Positions 1-10,039 of a stretch of 64,000 nt of DNA are shown here, piece by piece. This DNA comes from Acanthosepion pharaonis (taxonomy: Eukaryota > Mollusca > Cephalopoda > Sepiida > Sepiidae), in the NCBI GenBank assembly GCA_903632075.3, contig CAHIKZ030005201.1, positions 829,501 through 893,500 of the forward strand, in the 5' to 3' direction. The position numbers and the translations under genes were made by a program. Under the pieces are notes generated by a model, which was not told the origin of the DNA, did no database searches, and saw only the letters and a list, made by a program, of their open reading frames with translations. Numbering within the stretch: position 1 is the stretch's first letter; each line of letters opens with the position of its first letter.

Positions 1-677
1 GTTACAAAGAGTGAAAATGAGGGGAAAAAACTGTGAGAATTGAGGAAAGGATAAAAGAAGAACGGGGATCAAGGCAACAGAAGATGGCAATTGACGTTGC
101 ATTTAAATTTTTTTTAGATTGCAATTATCAGGGGAGCAAGTAAGAGGAAGGGAGTTCCACTGTCGGGAAGTGAGAGAAAAGAAACTGTTGGAGTAGAAGT
201 GGCAGTTACATTTAACTATTTCAACAGTAAAACAGTGGGGACCTAGATGCCAATCTAGTAGCACGCTTAAATTCATGTAGTTGGGGCATCAGGGAAGATA
301 GCTCGTCAGAACAGTTGCCATGGAAATATTGGTAGAAAAGACAGAGGAAAGCTGCATTACGTCTATGAGAAAGTGACTGAAGTCAAGATCTCAATTCAGG
401 ACCGATTACATTGGATTTTGTTGAGAACCTCGAGATGAACAGCAGAGGCACCGGAACAGATATGACAGTAGTATTCAATGCACGAACGAATGGTAGATTT
501 GTAAATGGAATGGTAGATTTGTAGATGGACTCTGACGAGAAAAAACTTCTGGCACGACACAGTGAACCGACTTTTCTTGCAATAGATGCAGCTATTGACT
601 CAATGTAGTTGTTCCACTTCAAGTTAATGGAAAACGTGAGGCCAGTTTTCGTTCTGATTTTGTTGAAGTATTTTCGA

Positions 678-730
<53 letters not shown>
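678..730. repeat. (CA)n microsatellite
   Basis: Uninterrupted CA dinucleotides. They create the poly-Cys/Val and Thr/His ORFs on either strand here, which are not genes. The 1-677 flank is ordinary AT-rich sequence in which I recognise nothing. Confidence 0.95.
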
Positions 731-733
<3 letters not shown>

Positions 734-1027
734 GTATATATGAATTTGCGCCCAGGATCATACAATTATTGGCAGATTTTCTGTTGTCAAAATGGGTGAT
801 GAAGAGAAAAGGAAAAAGAATATAGATGAATTTGGATATATGAAAAAAATATTCTTTAAAATAAAAAAAAACTTTGAAAAATATTCTTTCCAAATTTTTT
901 AAACAACTAGCGTCTCTTATTTAGTATAAACACATGACAACGTCACCAAAGCCCAGTCCAATGAAATCCTGGCGAATCAAACGCGTCTCAAAAACTTTTT
1001 TCCAATCTGTCATACTATTTTTCTAAG

Positions 1028-1430
1028 GAGATAGACAGTTTCCACAGACAACAACTGCGAATTCTGATAGGGAAAAATTACCCTCATCATATCTCCAACA
1101 AGAACTTGTAGAGCAGATGTCAAGAATCACATTTGTCTTCGTTCATTTTGAAAGCAAGATGGAAACTTCTTGGATATATTTTGCAAATGGATCCAGAATG
1201 TCCAGCTAACAAAGCCATGGAGTTTTACTTTGAAAAGACTGACTTCGTCATCGAAGAACGACCATAGTCACAACGCTGAACCGAAACATTCAAAGAACAA
1301 GGCAGAAAGATCCAACTTTTCCTTTGGAGAAGTTTACAATCAAAGAAGTTCTGCAATGAATCCGCAAACTCGCAGAGGACAGAGAAGGCTGGCAAAATAT
1401 TGTTGAATCAACAATGTCACTAAAGATGAG
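1028..1430 (+). pseudogene. LINE C-terminal fragment (post-RT region)
   Basis: Read across frameshifts, this encodes the tail that follows the reverse transcriptase in many non-LTR retrotransposons. The first frame gives EIDSFHRQQLRILIGKNYPH and a stop after NKNL. A second frame gives RWKLLGYILQMDPECPANKA, and a later frame gives a GWQNIVE-like end. The pattern 'HRQQLR...RWKLLG..L.MD.E.PA.KAM' is the usual signature of this region. There is no upstream RT palm, so it is a 5'-truncated, frameshifted relic. The 237-bp ORF at 1,170-1,406 is a piece of it. Family assignment is by recognition only; the clade is not determined. Confidence 0.7.
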
Positions 1431-1479
1431 AGAACTTGTTAATTCATGACCTCAAATCGAAACAGTTTTGATGATGATG

Positions 1480-1481
<2 letters not shown>

Positions 1482-1533
<52 letters not shown>
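1482..1533. repeat. (TA)n microsatellite
   Basis: About 25 TA units following the LINE fragment. Confidence 0.95.
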
Positions 1534-1535
<2 letters not shown>

Positions 1536-1591
1536 TCTATGTATATGTTATTCTTATAGATATAATTTATTTATGTAAATCCTTTTTTGTC

Positions 1592-1712
1592 TTTTAATTA
1601 AATAGTATTAATTACATTTACCATAGAAATTTAGCGATCTCCAACAGGAATTGAACCTGTATTTCACGAACCTTCAGGCCGGTAAATGTAATTAATACTG
1701 TTTAATTTAAAA
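1592..1712. repeat. Foldback repeat with tRNA-like loop
   Basis: The arm at 1,592-1,622 and the arm at 1,681-1,712 are inverted copies (core GTATTAATTACATTTACC) with few differences. The ~58-nt loop holds a minus-strand tRNA B-box-like motif, GGTTCAATTCC. This looks like a small hairpin element or a tRNA-derived SINE end trapped in a foldback. No coding potential. Confidence 0.7.
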
Positions 1713-1818
1713 AAAAAAGCAGATCATTTACTTAAATATCTATTAAAAAATAACGTATAAACAGAAAATATATTCAATAATTGTCGGATTTAATCCATTT
1801 CATAATATATTGTGGTTG

Positions 1819-1820
<2 letters not shown>

Positions 1821-1871
<51 letters not shown>

Positions 1872-1872
1872 A
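1821..1872. repeat. (TA)n(TG)n microsatellite
   Basis: Compound TA then TG run. Confidence 0.95.
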
Positions 1873-1927
1873 TGTTTGTATGCATGTATGTATTACGTAT
1901 TTTTTATCCGACATTATTACTATAAAA

Positions 1928-1962
1928 GTTATTTTTAGTGGGTACACGTATTTGATTTGTTA
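1928..1962 (+). repeat. Fragment of MITE terminal sequence
   Basis: Contains GTTATTTTTAGTGGGTACAC followed by GTATT, closely matching the terminal inverted repeat of the MITE-like element at 3,702-3,877. Probably one end of a second, decayed copy. Confidence 0.5.
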
Positions 1963-1987
1963 GCCTTGTTTCACGCTTCAAGTCGAG

Positions 1988-2102
1988 ATTGAGGTAAACA
2001 CCCAGCGGTGACAGTCTGTTTCATGCTTAGACACAATCGTCCAGCTATGACGATTGTGTTCAATTATGGAACAGACTGTTGCCGCTGGGTGTTTATCTTA
2101 AT
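1988..2102. repeat. Long near-palindromic hairpin
   Basis: Arms 1,988-2,040 and 2,050-2,102 are inverted copies (for example TAAACACCCAGCGG against CCGCTGGGTGTTTA, and ACACAATCGT against ACGATTGTGT) around a 9-nt centre. A 115-bp foldback with some mismatches and no ORF. Could be a MITE or a structured RNA source. Confidence 0.85.
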
Positions 2103-2121
2103 GTTCTTTTTTATATTTACA

Positions 2122-2491
2122 TACGCTATTGTTAAAAAGTTTGAAACCCCTCCCAGAATTAGCAAGGGATGAAAAAGAACTCCTAGATTCATTGAAAAAA
2201 AGAATAGAATAAATTATCAAACTTATACTTTAAGAAACTTTTGCCACGAATGCCAAAAATTTGTGCTGCAGTGATCAAGGCTAAAGGAGAAAATTTTGAC
2301 GAGAGCAAAATTTAATCATAAAATGTTTTTTTTTTTCTTTTTGTCATAATAAAATTTCTAACAAAAAATCATGCTTCACTTTTTTAACCATGTATAATAA
2401 TTGTCTCTTATTTAAAGTACAAAACAAACTACTTTTGGGGTCAATTTAAGAAAAGTACCAAGGGTGGCGTCAAACTTTTAGCTGTAGTGTA
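2122..2491 (+). mobile_element. Tc1-like element, internally deleted
   Basis: The ends match as terminal inverted repeats: TACGCTA...TTAAAAAGTTTGA on the left, and on the right the reverse complement of TCAAACTTTTAGCTGTAGTG. Near 2,230-2,310 a frame reads LKKLLPRMPKICAAVIKAKG followed by ...NFDESKI and a stop, which is the typical C-terminus of Tc1-type transposases. At ~370 bp most of the transposase is missing, so it is a dead, deleted copy. Confidence 0.65.
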
Positions 2492-2554
2492 CGCTCAATC
2501 CCTGATATTGAGTACTTTCATCCATAACTATAGCATACCTTAAAAATATATTTT

Positions 2555-2560
<6 letters not shown>
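2489..2560 (-). repeat. Microsatellite-linked interspersed repeat (copy 1)
   Basis: Reverse complement of a sequence seen again at 5,231-5,305 (same strand), 25,008-25,100 and 49,219-49,305 (opposite strand). Core features are TTTAAGGTAT, a TATTTATGG-like stretch, a GCTCAATATCAGGGATAGAG-like stretch, and an adjacent (TA)n. Family unassigned. Confidence 0.65.
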
Positions 2561-2588
<28 letters not shown>

Positions 2589-2616
2589 CTATATATATCC
2601 TTAGGATTTATCTAGG

Positions 2617-2617
<1 letters not shown>

Positions 2618-2697
<80 letters not shown>
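2618..2697. repeat. (TA)n(GATA)n microsatellite
   Basis: TA run followed by nine or so GATA units, flanked by ATAATATTAGTGGT as at 13,094. Confidence 0.95.
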
Positions 2698-2701
<4 letters not shown>

Positions 2702-2905
2702 TTAGTGGTAAATATACACATACATATGCAATCATATACCTAAAATATATATAAATATATATACATACATACATGCACATACATATATATTTGTATAAAA
2801 AATAAATCCAAGAGGATAGAATCCAGGTAGAACTCAATGTCCAGGACAGAGTAAGGATATAATAAAAAGACTTATACATAAATGTTCCACTAGTGTTTTA
2901 GCCTT
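2690..2905 (-). repeat. Interspersed repeat shared with 13.09-13.22 kb
   Basis: From (GATA)n through GATAATATTAGTGGT, TCCAAGAGGATA, ATCCAG.TAG..CTCAATGT and ACAGAG.AAG.ATATAAT, this matches 13,090-13,215, including its position beside (TA)n(GATA)n. At 13.2 kb the repeat abuts a PLE N-terminal-like fragment, and part of it resembles the PLE end at ~14,430, so it may be a PLE terminal (pLTR) segment. Confidence 0.6.
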
Positions 2906-2907
2906 TT

Positions 2908-3042
<135 letters not shown>

Positions 3043-3399
3043 AAGAAGGAGTTCTTTTGATTGAAATAACAAGCATATCACTAGCGATATGTTTATTCAA
3101 TTATCAAGATTTAAACTGAATTGTTCACAGCCTAAATTCAATGTCTGTATTCCTCATTGATGTCGGATCTACCTTTGTCGGTAAGACATCATTTTACCTG
3201 TTGCTTCCCTCATCTTGTTGTTCATATTCAGGACTGTAACGTAGATAAGAAAAAAAAAAAGTTTTGAATGCTAATTTTCAAAAGGTAGAAACATTCTATT
3301 CAATTTTCCAAAATGACTGTTGTTAATGTTTCGAGTACGGATCTGGAATTAGCAAATTGAGATTCGTAAAAATCCCAACGAGAAAAGTTCATTCCTTGA

Positions 3400-3515
3400 A
3401 TAGGTAAATTGAATATCCGTGGCCAGATTGGTAATTTGGCACGTTTCGGCTCTAGAGGTGGTTTCCATGATGAGAAAGGGGATACAGGTTCGATTCCTAT
3501 TGGAGAAAATCTCAA
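3400..3515 (+). repeat. Degenerate tRNA-derived sequence
   Basis: CCGTGGCCAGATTGG resembles an A box and ACAGGTTCGATTCCTATTGG carries a B box, but the spacing exceeds a canonical tRNA and no clean cloverleaf is apparent. Probably an old SINE head. Confidence 0.45.
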
Positions 3516-3701
3516 TCTACGTTGGTTGTTATGAATTTCACTGTTTAAGAAAAAAAAATCTAGGATAGCAACTCAAATACGTGTAACCAATAAAAATTAA
3601 TATAGTAATAAAATGTAATAAGAAATAATGTTGCATAAAAATACATTCAATATATCCATATATGCATATTTACTTATTAATCCGATAGATGTTTTTTTAG
3701 T

Positions 3702-3877
3702 TAAACGTTATTTTTAGTGAATATGCGTATTGGAGTGGGCGCCGCATTTATTTAATAAACAGTATATTTATGTTCATCACCCGGCCTTATAAGAATTCTC
3801 GAATATTCAGGACTATAGACGAAAATAAATTAATACACTGTTTAATAAATACGAGTATCCACTAAAAATAACGTTTA
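3702..3877. mobile_element. MITE-like element with ~30-bp inverted repeats
   Basis: Left arm 3,702-3,731 (TAAACGTTATTTTTAGTG...) and right arm 3,848-3,877 are reverse complements with about three mismatches. Similarity continues inward (TTTAATAAACAGTAT) except for a 15-nt insert on the left. No ORF. A related end lies at 1,928. Superfamily not assignable from sequence alone. Confidence 0.65.
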
Positions 3878-3880
3878 TCT

Positions 3881-3901
3881 AATAATAATAATAATAATAA
3901 T
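3881..3901. repeat. (TAA)n microsatellite at PLE end
   Basis: Seven or so TAA units. Its last bases contribute the outer pairs of hammerhead stem I on the minus strand. Confidence 0.85.
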
Positions 3902-3957
3902 CGCTACACACTTGCAGTCGTGTTTCAATGCATATCAATGCATCTCATCAGGCGATT
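3899..3957 (-). ncRNA. Hammerhead ribozyme motif in PLE terminal repeat
   Basis: Minus strand shows every core element. Stem I is AATCGC with GCGATT, 6 perfect pairs. Box CTGATGA lies at 3,951-3,945. Stem II is GATGCAT/ATGCATT with a TGAT loop, 7 pairs including one G-T. GAAA lies at 3,926-3,923. A short stem III (CAC/GTG) follows, with a GTA cleavage triplet; the predicted cut is between 3,905 and 3,904. Hammerheads in PLE terminal repeats are established for eukaryotic PLEs. Activity is inferred from the intact core and not shown. Confidence 0.82.
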
Positions 3958-4567
3958 GTAAATTACTGTCGAGTGAACGATTTATTTAGATTTAAAAGCA
4001 AAGTACAAGCTTTTTTATGAAAAAAGCGGGATATAAGGTTTGTGGGCTTTACCTTGATCAACCAATCAAATATTTATAACGTGAAATTTATAATAAGCAA
4101 AGAAGCAAAAATTAAGAACTGCAGACAGACATAAACTTAGAGCGGATACATATGCTTATATGAAATATACAAACCAGACAATGCAGTTTGCTAAGAAATA
4201 AAAGTGGGGTAGAGAGGTAATTCAACAAAATAATTTCCTACATAAAGATTTTTAATACTTGATGGCCTCTTTCAGAAAGTATTAAATAATTTAAACATAT
4301 AGAATTATTTGGTAAATTAATATGCAACTGTTAAATATCCTTCATATAAAATGTTAAGAAAACTAACAAATCAATCAATGTCAAAAAATAGCAACCAAAA
4401 ACCAATACAAGATGTTACCAATACTATCAGGAAATTAATACAATATTATATTAAATCCAGATTAATCTTACTAATAGAATGATAAGCCATATATAGTGCA
4501 ACACAGTACAACTAAAATATAAGAAAAATCATTATCAAATTCGAAAGTTTAATTGTAAGGTAAAAGA

Positions 4568-4870
4568 TTAAAAATGCTTACAGTTTACTGTTAATTCACT
4601 TCTTTGATTTAATAATGAATTTTTGTCAAAAACTCTGATGATTTCGAGTTTCTCATGTAAACACAGAAAACAGGGTTCATATAAAGATCTACATGTCCTT
4701 GCCGTTTTTACAATTTTCCATATCACCTTAGGAGTCCAAAAATATTTAGAAAGTGATATATTATTTCTGTAAGTAGTATTGGTAAAAGACAAGATATGTT
4801 AATACCACCTAGTCTTGAAAGAATTCTTAGTACTGCCAATATAGAATTTCTCAACTGTCGGATTCTCTGT
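4568..4870 (-). pseudogene. PLE GIY-YIG endonuclease fragment
   Basis: One frame reads FYIGSTKNSFKTRW (YIG motif and the following Arg). The next gives NISLSKYFW, then WKIVKTARTCRSLYEPCFLC and LLNQRSELTVNCKH. These match the C-terminal endonuclease of Penelope-like elements, with the CxLC...LLN.R.E....C.H pattern. One frameshift separates the halves, and there is no RT upstream. Confidence 0.8.
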
Positions 4871-5230
4871 ACTAAGATAAAAACGAGATTCTCAAACATT
4901 TGTTTAGTAATGTAACGATTTTGACATATAATTTAATATATAAAGATTTTGGCATAATATCCTAAAATAAGTAATATTACTCTATTCTGTATTGAACTCT
5001 CTTTTAAATGAAATGTTACCAACGTTGGAATCGTACTCATTCATTCTCATTGTACCTGGATATTTCGCTCTCATAGGTTGAGCACTGTTTCCATTTATTT
5101 AATATTCTAACATAGAAAAGATCGATTTTGGAATTTCGTTAAAAAACCTTCCCATCACAAACAAACGGGAACATTTCGAAAAACTGGTTTTAAAACTGAG
5201 AATCTGATTAGAAGAATGAAATGGAAAGCT

Positions 5231-5305
5231 TCTATCTCTGATATTGAGCACTTTAACCCATAAATATAACTTAATTTTATTAATATACCTTAAAACTATA
5301 TTCTC
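5231..5305 (-). repeat. Microsatellite-linked interspersed repeat (copy 2)
   Basis: Same family as 2,489-2,560: GATATTGAGCACTTTAACCC, ATAAATATA, and ATACCTTAAAA beside (CA)n(TA)n. Confidence 0.6.
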
Positions 5306-5312
5306 TCTATCT

Positions 5313-5313
<1 letters not shown>

Positions 5314-5388
<75 letters not shown>

Positions 5389-5432
5389 CGAGAGTGCATA
5401 GACCCGACGAAGTATACATTTGCTAACATTCA

Positions 5433-5480
<48 letters not shown>
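5314..5480. repeat. (CA)n(TA)n and (TA)n microsatellites
   Basis: CA run 5,314-5,361, TA run 5,362-5,388, ~45 bp of other sequence, then TA run 5,435-5,480. Confidence 0.95.
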
Positions 5481-5481
<1 letters not shown>

Positions 5482-5724
5482 TATATATATGTTTATATAT
5501 ATATTGAAAGTTGAAAATGCAGATTAAATCCAACATAATGATTAAATAAGAAGTAGAAAAACCTTTATAAATTTAATATATTTCTTTATTTATTTAGTAT
5601 CATCAGAAATTTTGAAAGGGGAAAAAATCCGTAACAACTTATTGGTATATACATTAGATTTCAGTATTAATCCTCTTATATACCAGTGACTATTGGATAA
5701 TTTCCTCACATATGAAAAAAAAAC

Positions 5725-5895
5725 GAGGCAAGAGAAATGTGGTTCTGCAGGAGGATACTGAGAATACCATGGACGGATGGCATAAGCAATGAAGTTGTCT
5801 TAAGGAAAGTCAAAACAAAAAAGATACTTATCGTCAGAACGAGAAACAGAAAGCTGTTATGTCTCAAAAGAGGGCAGTAAGTGATTGACTAAAAC
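5725..5895 (+). pseudogene. RTE-like LINE C-terminal fragment
   Basis: Frame reads MWFCRRILRIPWTDGISNEV then VLRKVKTKKILIVRTRNRK, the conserved segment after the RT thumb. The same LINE type, less degraded, lies on the minus strand at 51.5-52.3 kb (MWFYRRMLRISWTERVGNDE). Truncated at both ends. Confidence 0.7.
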
Positions 5896-5939
5896 GATCT
5901 AGCACAAGGCTCCAGTATTCGTGGTTAAACTCATTACTC

Positions 5940-6041
5940 ATTATCTATCTCAGTCCGTTCATATCTATCTATCTATCTTTCTATCTATCTACTTCAGTCT
6001 GTTCATATCTATCTATCCATCTATCTATTTCAGTCTGTTCA

Positions 6042-6074
<33 letters not shown>

Positions 6075-6121
6075 CAGTCTGTCTATATCTATCTAGCTAG
6101 CTCGCTAGCTCAGTCTGTTCA

Positions 6122-6177
<56 letters not shown>

Positions 6178-6180
6178 AGT
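5940..6180 (+). repeat. (TATC)n array with higher-order CAGTCTGTTCATA units
   Basis: Tetranucleotide TATC tracts punctuated about every 40 bp by CAGTCYGTTCATATCTATC (near 5,950, 5,993, 6,034, 6,074 and 6,112), ending with CAGTCTTATCATATCTACGT. A minisatellite built from a microsatellite. Confidence 0.85.
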
Positions 6181-6979
6181 CTTATCATATCTACGTACCT
6201 ACATTTCAGCATACTGAAACATTGAAATGGTTGTAAGCTAGTCATATATAATACGTGTTCAACGAATTGTTTCTATCATTCTAACATTTTGCACTTGTAA
6301 TATCTTTACGAGATACGTGTTGATTTTTCTCTAATAATATTCTATTTTATTTCCCATGATGCTTTATTCTTTTATTCACACCTTTTGGTTACCTGGTGTG
6401 TGTCAACCAATGAAAATCCCATTAAAAATTGATAGTAGTAAAGCGTGAAGAAACTTGGATAAGTTTTACATTTAATCCCACTGCTAATGCGATGAAAGCA
6501 ACCCGCTTAAGTTAACATGTTTGCTGTCGGTCGTATTAAAACGTAACAACTCATTTTACCACCATAACAAATATTAGTTCGCTTTTTCATCTCAGTCCTT
6601 TTCAAGCGGAGAAATTCACCATTCAATTACAAAATAATAGTCAATTTAGGCACCCTCATCTAAGAGGAGCCATACTCTGTCATAAAATAGCTGCAGATAG
6701 AGCCCTGAACAGAGAGCAAGGTGGCAGGATGTTTGCATTAATTTGTTTAAAGCAACGACAAAAGCACAAAATGGTGGCAAGCGGAAAAAATAATTATTGC
6801 ATTATGACTACAAGTAAATAACTCAGTAGGAAAAGACCAAACTGAAGATGGAAAGACAAGTTGGGATGATTTGCTAGTTAAACATGGAAGAGACTAATGC
6901 AGCCATAGTCGTCATGGAAAGATCTGGAAACCACTTTTGCCTGCAGTGGATTCGCCATAGCCGTTTCATCTTCTACTGT

Positions 6980-6980
<1 letters not shown>
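6181..6980. other. Unassigned spacer, possible LINE tail at 6,800-6,960
   Basis: No clear gene. Around 6,830-6,960 fragments such as RWKDKL and WKDLETTFACSGFAI weakly resemble the last domain of LINE ORF2, but frameshifts are needed and the similarity is thin. Confidence 0.3.
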
Positions 6981-6981
<1 letters not shown>

Positions 6982-7045
<64 letters not shown>

Positions 7046-7125
7046 ATACATATATGTGTGTGTGTCTTTAACTATTTATCTTTTCCAGTAGATTCATAGT
7101 TTTCTCATTTTATTTATATCTATTC

Positions 7126-7176
<51 letters not shown>
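6982..7176. repeat. (TA)n, (TG)n and (TATC)n microsatellites
   Basis: TA 6,982-7,024, TG 7,025-7,045, TATC 7,124-7,176. The last is followed by CTCAGTTTGTCTTATCTACG, echoing the higher-order unit at 5.94-6.18 kb. Confidence 0.9.
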
Positions 7177-7177
<1 letters not shown>

Positions 7178-8270
7178 CAGTTTGTCTTATCTACGTGCAT
7201 GCGTGTGTGTTGAAATACTTTCAAAATCACCGATCAACCACGAAGTCAATTTGTTTTGTAGCCATCAGAACTGCAAATACATGTCTTTGATGTCGGCTTT
7301 ATTTGTACAGTGGCCGATAAAGTGAACTTTCCTGGCTGTTATTGCTAGATGAAATGTCACATCGCCTGGAACCTGGCTCATTTGGTAAAAAATCATGAAA
7401 TTATACAGATGTTTCAGATGAAAAATAAATATTGATCCGATTTTTATTTAAAGAAATAGACTTCACTCCAGTGAAAACCTATCTATCTATCTATCTATCT
7501 ATCTTATCCTATCTATTCATCTGTTTAGTTACCTTCAATGATTAGCTAAAAAATTAGGATACTATTATGAAAAAAATGACCCAAACTTTTTTTATCGTTA
7601 AAATCTTTGTTATTATTAAGCGGAAAGATCAGACGATGTTTTCATTATTATATTTTTTGATAATTTTTAAAAGGTTCGAAATATTGGTTAAAAATCTTGT
7701 CATTTTTTTTGTTTCGGCACAGTGGACCAAAGTTTAGTATAGGAAATTTTAACGATTTTTTTTGCGATAAGAAACAAATCTAAGTGTATACATCTGTTTA
7801 ATCATAATTGCTGTTCCCACCTTTCCCTCTAAACTCAACCACACACGCACTCTCACTCTTTCTAATTTATATGTGTGTGTGTGTGTGCGTGCGTGTATGT
7901 GTGTGTTTGTGCATGTGTGTGTGTGTGTATAACAGTAAAGAAATAATTTTAAAATAATTTCACATGTTTTAGGTTTAAAAAGGAATTTAGGATGAATATA
8001 GTTTCCATAAAAATCATCTACAAACCCTCAATAATACTAATGATCGCAAACAAATAGCCCCAAACTACGAGGTTGCATCAGTCATATAAAAATAAATTCC
8101 CTCCAAAAGTCCAACTTCATTTTTATTTCTCCTTGAGAACGGACACAAGCATGTCTGAAAATTCTCGTCTTCATCATCTTTTCACATCATGCTTCAATTT
8201 GATCAAAAGGCCCATTTATTATACAATCAATATTCTTCTCCTTTTTCCCTCGAATTTTTTCATTGGGCTA
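7177..8270. other. Unassigned AT-rich spacer with short microsatellites
   Basis: Contains (TATC)n at 7,482-7,504 and a (TG)n-rich stretch at 7,870-7,930. I see no gene or recognisable element otherwise. Confidence 0.5.
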
Positions 8271-8276
8271 GTATAT

Positions 8277-8277
<1 letters not shown>

Positions 8278-8374
<97 letters not shown>

Positions 8375-8408
8375 ACACATACGTGTGTTATATATATATA
8401 TATATACG
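8278..8408. repeat. (CA)n(TA)n compound microsatellite
   Basis: CA 8,278-8,322, TA 8,323-8,366, then a short interruption and TA again to about 8,406. Source of three overlapping low-complexity ORFs. Confidence 0.95.
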
Positions 8409-8545
8409 TGTCGATGTGGTGTAATGGTTAGTAAACATATGTTGCTACAGATCAATTACCACTGGATAGTGAGTTCAGTCCTCTAATGTCTGTGCGTGTC
8501 TGTCTGTGCTTACCATTGATTCCCGTAACATATGTAGAAGCAGCC
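8409..8545 (+). repeat. tRNA-derived SINE, type II (degenerate)
   Basis: GATGTGGTGTAATGGTTAG is an A-box-like head, and GATCAATTACCACTGGATAG then TGAGTTCAGTCCTC is a decayed B-box region. Same type as the two copies at 45.03-45.29 kb. Confidence 0.65.
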
Positions 8546-9106
8546 AAGGGTAATAGAACCGTCGTTAGAGTTTGCGCAAAAATTGTCCGTTCAAGCGCTT
8601 TTCACCATCCCCAGTCATTTTCAAGAATCGGAATTATGTTATGATTTTGAATTTCAAGAAACCTTTTCTGTATATGTCTTGTTCAGCATGTTTTAAATTT
8701 AAATCATATTTGAACGTATCTGATTACTTCATTTACGGATCGCTTAGAACATATGTAAAGCCGCTTGTGGTATCAAAGAAATTGAGCCTGCGTGTTTATT
8801 AATTATTGTATATATTTAATGCACCAGTTCCTCAACTGAAAGTTGTTTTATGTATTTTATTTTAGTTTTTATGGTTCTGCCTTGTTATTTTGCAATTTAA
8901 GGTTATATAGTGGAGGGCGTGGCCGAGTGTTTTGAATTTATGGGTTACTCCATTGGCTTTGCCAATCACCCATTGGGTGGCGCTTTTTTAAGTCTATAAA
9001 AAGTAATTTTCTTCCTCTTTCTCTTTTCTTCCTCTTGCTCCAAGATGTAGTCGCACGTAGGTAATGTACCCCTCACCCGCTGGGGAACGTTCGTTTCCTT
9101 GGTCCA
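8546..9106. other. Unassigned spacer
   Basis: AT-rich to ~8,900. Near 8,915, GGCGTGGCCGAGTG resembles a tRNA-Ser-type A box but no B box follows at the right distance. No coding signal. Confidence 0.4.
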
Positions 9107-9163
9107 GGAGGCACGGTGGAGTAAAGGAGGAACGATGGAGTAAAGGAGGCACGTTGGAGTAAT
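9107..9163 (+). repeat. Three tandem copies of a 19-bp SINE 5' end
   Basis: GGAGGCACGGTGGAGTAAA, GGAGGAACGATGGAGTAAA and GGAGGCACGTTGGAGTAAT lie head to tail. The third is the start of the SINE that follows; single-copy heads occur at 30,486 and 57,017. Confidence 0.9.
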
Positions 9164-9490
9164 GGATAGCGGCTTGGATTGAGGAATCGGAGAGCTGAGT
9201 TCGAATTCCAGTCAAATCCATTACATTCACTTACGTGCTAATACCCTTGGGAAAGGTGTGAATCCTCTTCTTATCCCTCCAGCTATGGGTAAATAGCAGG
9301 ACAGATTGGGTTCTATAGCCTTGGATGGCAACTGGTCTAGAAGAAGGAAAACTCTGAATTCAAAACCTGCGGAGGGTCTTTTGGGGACCTTGTGGCACGT
9401 AGTGCACCAGATCTCTGTAATCGGCCCTTCAAAATGTGTGGATGGTCCTGCACGAAACCTTCACCACTATAATCGAATCTCATGTGCTGT
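9145..9490 (+). mobile_element. tRNA-derived SINE, type I (copy 1)
   Basis: A-box-like GGAGTAATGGATAGCGGC, B-box-like GAGTTCGAATTCCAG, then a body (CTTACGTGCTAATACCCTTG, CTATGGGTAAATAGCAGG, GAATTCAAAACCTGCGGAGG, GTGGATGGTCCTGCACGA) shared almost base for base with 30,486-30,829 and, in part, with 33,935-34,230 (minus). Similarity stops at ATCTCATGTGC. Non-coding; its ORFs are accidental. Mobilised by a partner LINE (inference). Confidence 0.88.
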
Positions 9491-9794
9491 ACATGAGGGT
9501 TGGGGACGGCTTGTGAATTCCAAATGCCCATGAAACTCCAATATTGGAGCCGGCTCAACCCACCCCGGGTGAATGCCGTTACAAGAACAAGAGAAAAACA
9601 CTGAGGCTTGAACTCTATCTTTTCTTTGACTTTCCAACTGTGTTCACGTTAATATCATTTCATGTATTAATACATTGCATTAATTGTCACTTGTTTTAAA
9701 TTTGATGTTTAGTGTTATTATTTTTACACGTATTCACATGAGTCCACCAAATATTGTTTGTGGGACAAATGTTCCACTAGTCGTTAAATGTTTA

Positions 9795-9990
9795 TCATAA
9801 AACGTCCCGCAGCCAAAATTAGCATTCCGACCATTGTCGCATAGGTTCGAATCTTATCATGGTGTTCGGGGGGGGGGGGAAGTGTCTGAAAGTCTTTTTG
9901 AATTAAATAGGGTAACCGAAACTGTTCGGATGTCACAAGTAACAAGTCATCGTGACCGAGATTTTGAGCCTTGTTCAATTACTGATTAAG
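9795..9990 (+). repeat. tRNA-Ser-like SINE fragment (plus orientation)
   Basis: Holds GCATAGGTTCGAATCTTATC (B box) and TCACAAGTAACAAGTCATCG. Both have inverted counterparts at 10,200-10,460. A (G)n run sits at ~9,870. Confidence 0.6.
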
Positions 9991-10039
9991 CCAGATTGTG
10001 CCCTGTCTCCCAGAAACTGTACTACTGTCCACACAGTAT

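Larger units (their letters stand above)
3899..4875 (-). mobile_element. Penelope-like element fragment A (5'-truncated)
   Basis: On the minus strand: a GIY-YIG endonuclease remnant (4,870-4,568), ~560 bp of AT-rich 3' sequence, then a terminal hammerhead ribozyme motif ending at a (TAA)n tract. The order endonuclease, 3' region, hammerhead-bearing terminal repeat is the known architecture of PLEs. The reverse transcriptase is absent, so the copy is truncated and dead. Confidence 0.75.

Noticed and set aside
383..893. Minus-strand ORFs of 114 and 89 codons
   Set aside because: Both run through the (CA)n tract and have no domain outside it.
5940..6180. CRISPR-like regularly spaced repeats
   Set aside because: Spacers are TATC microsatellite, not unique; eukaryotic context.
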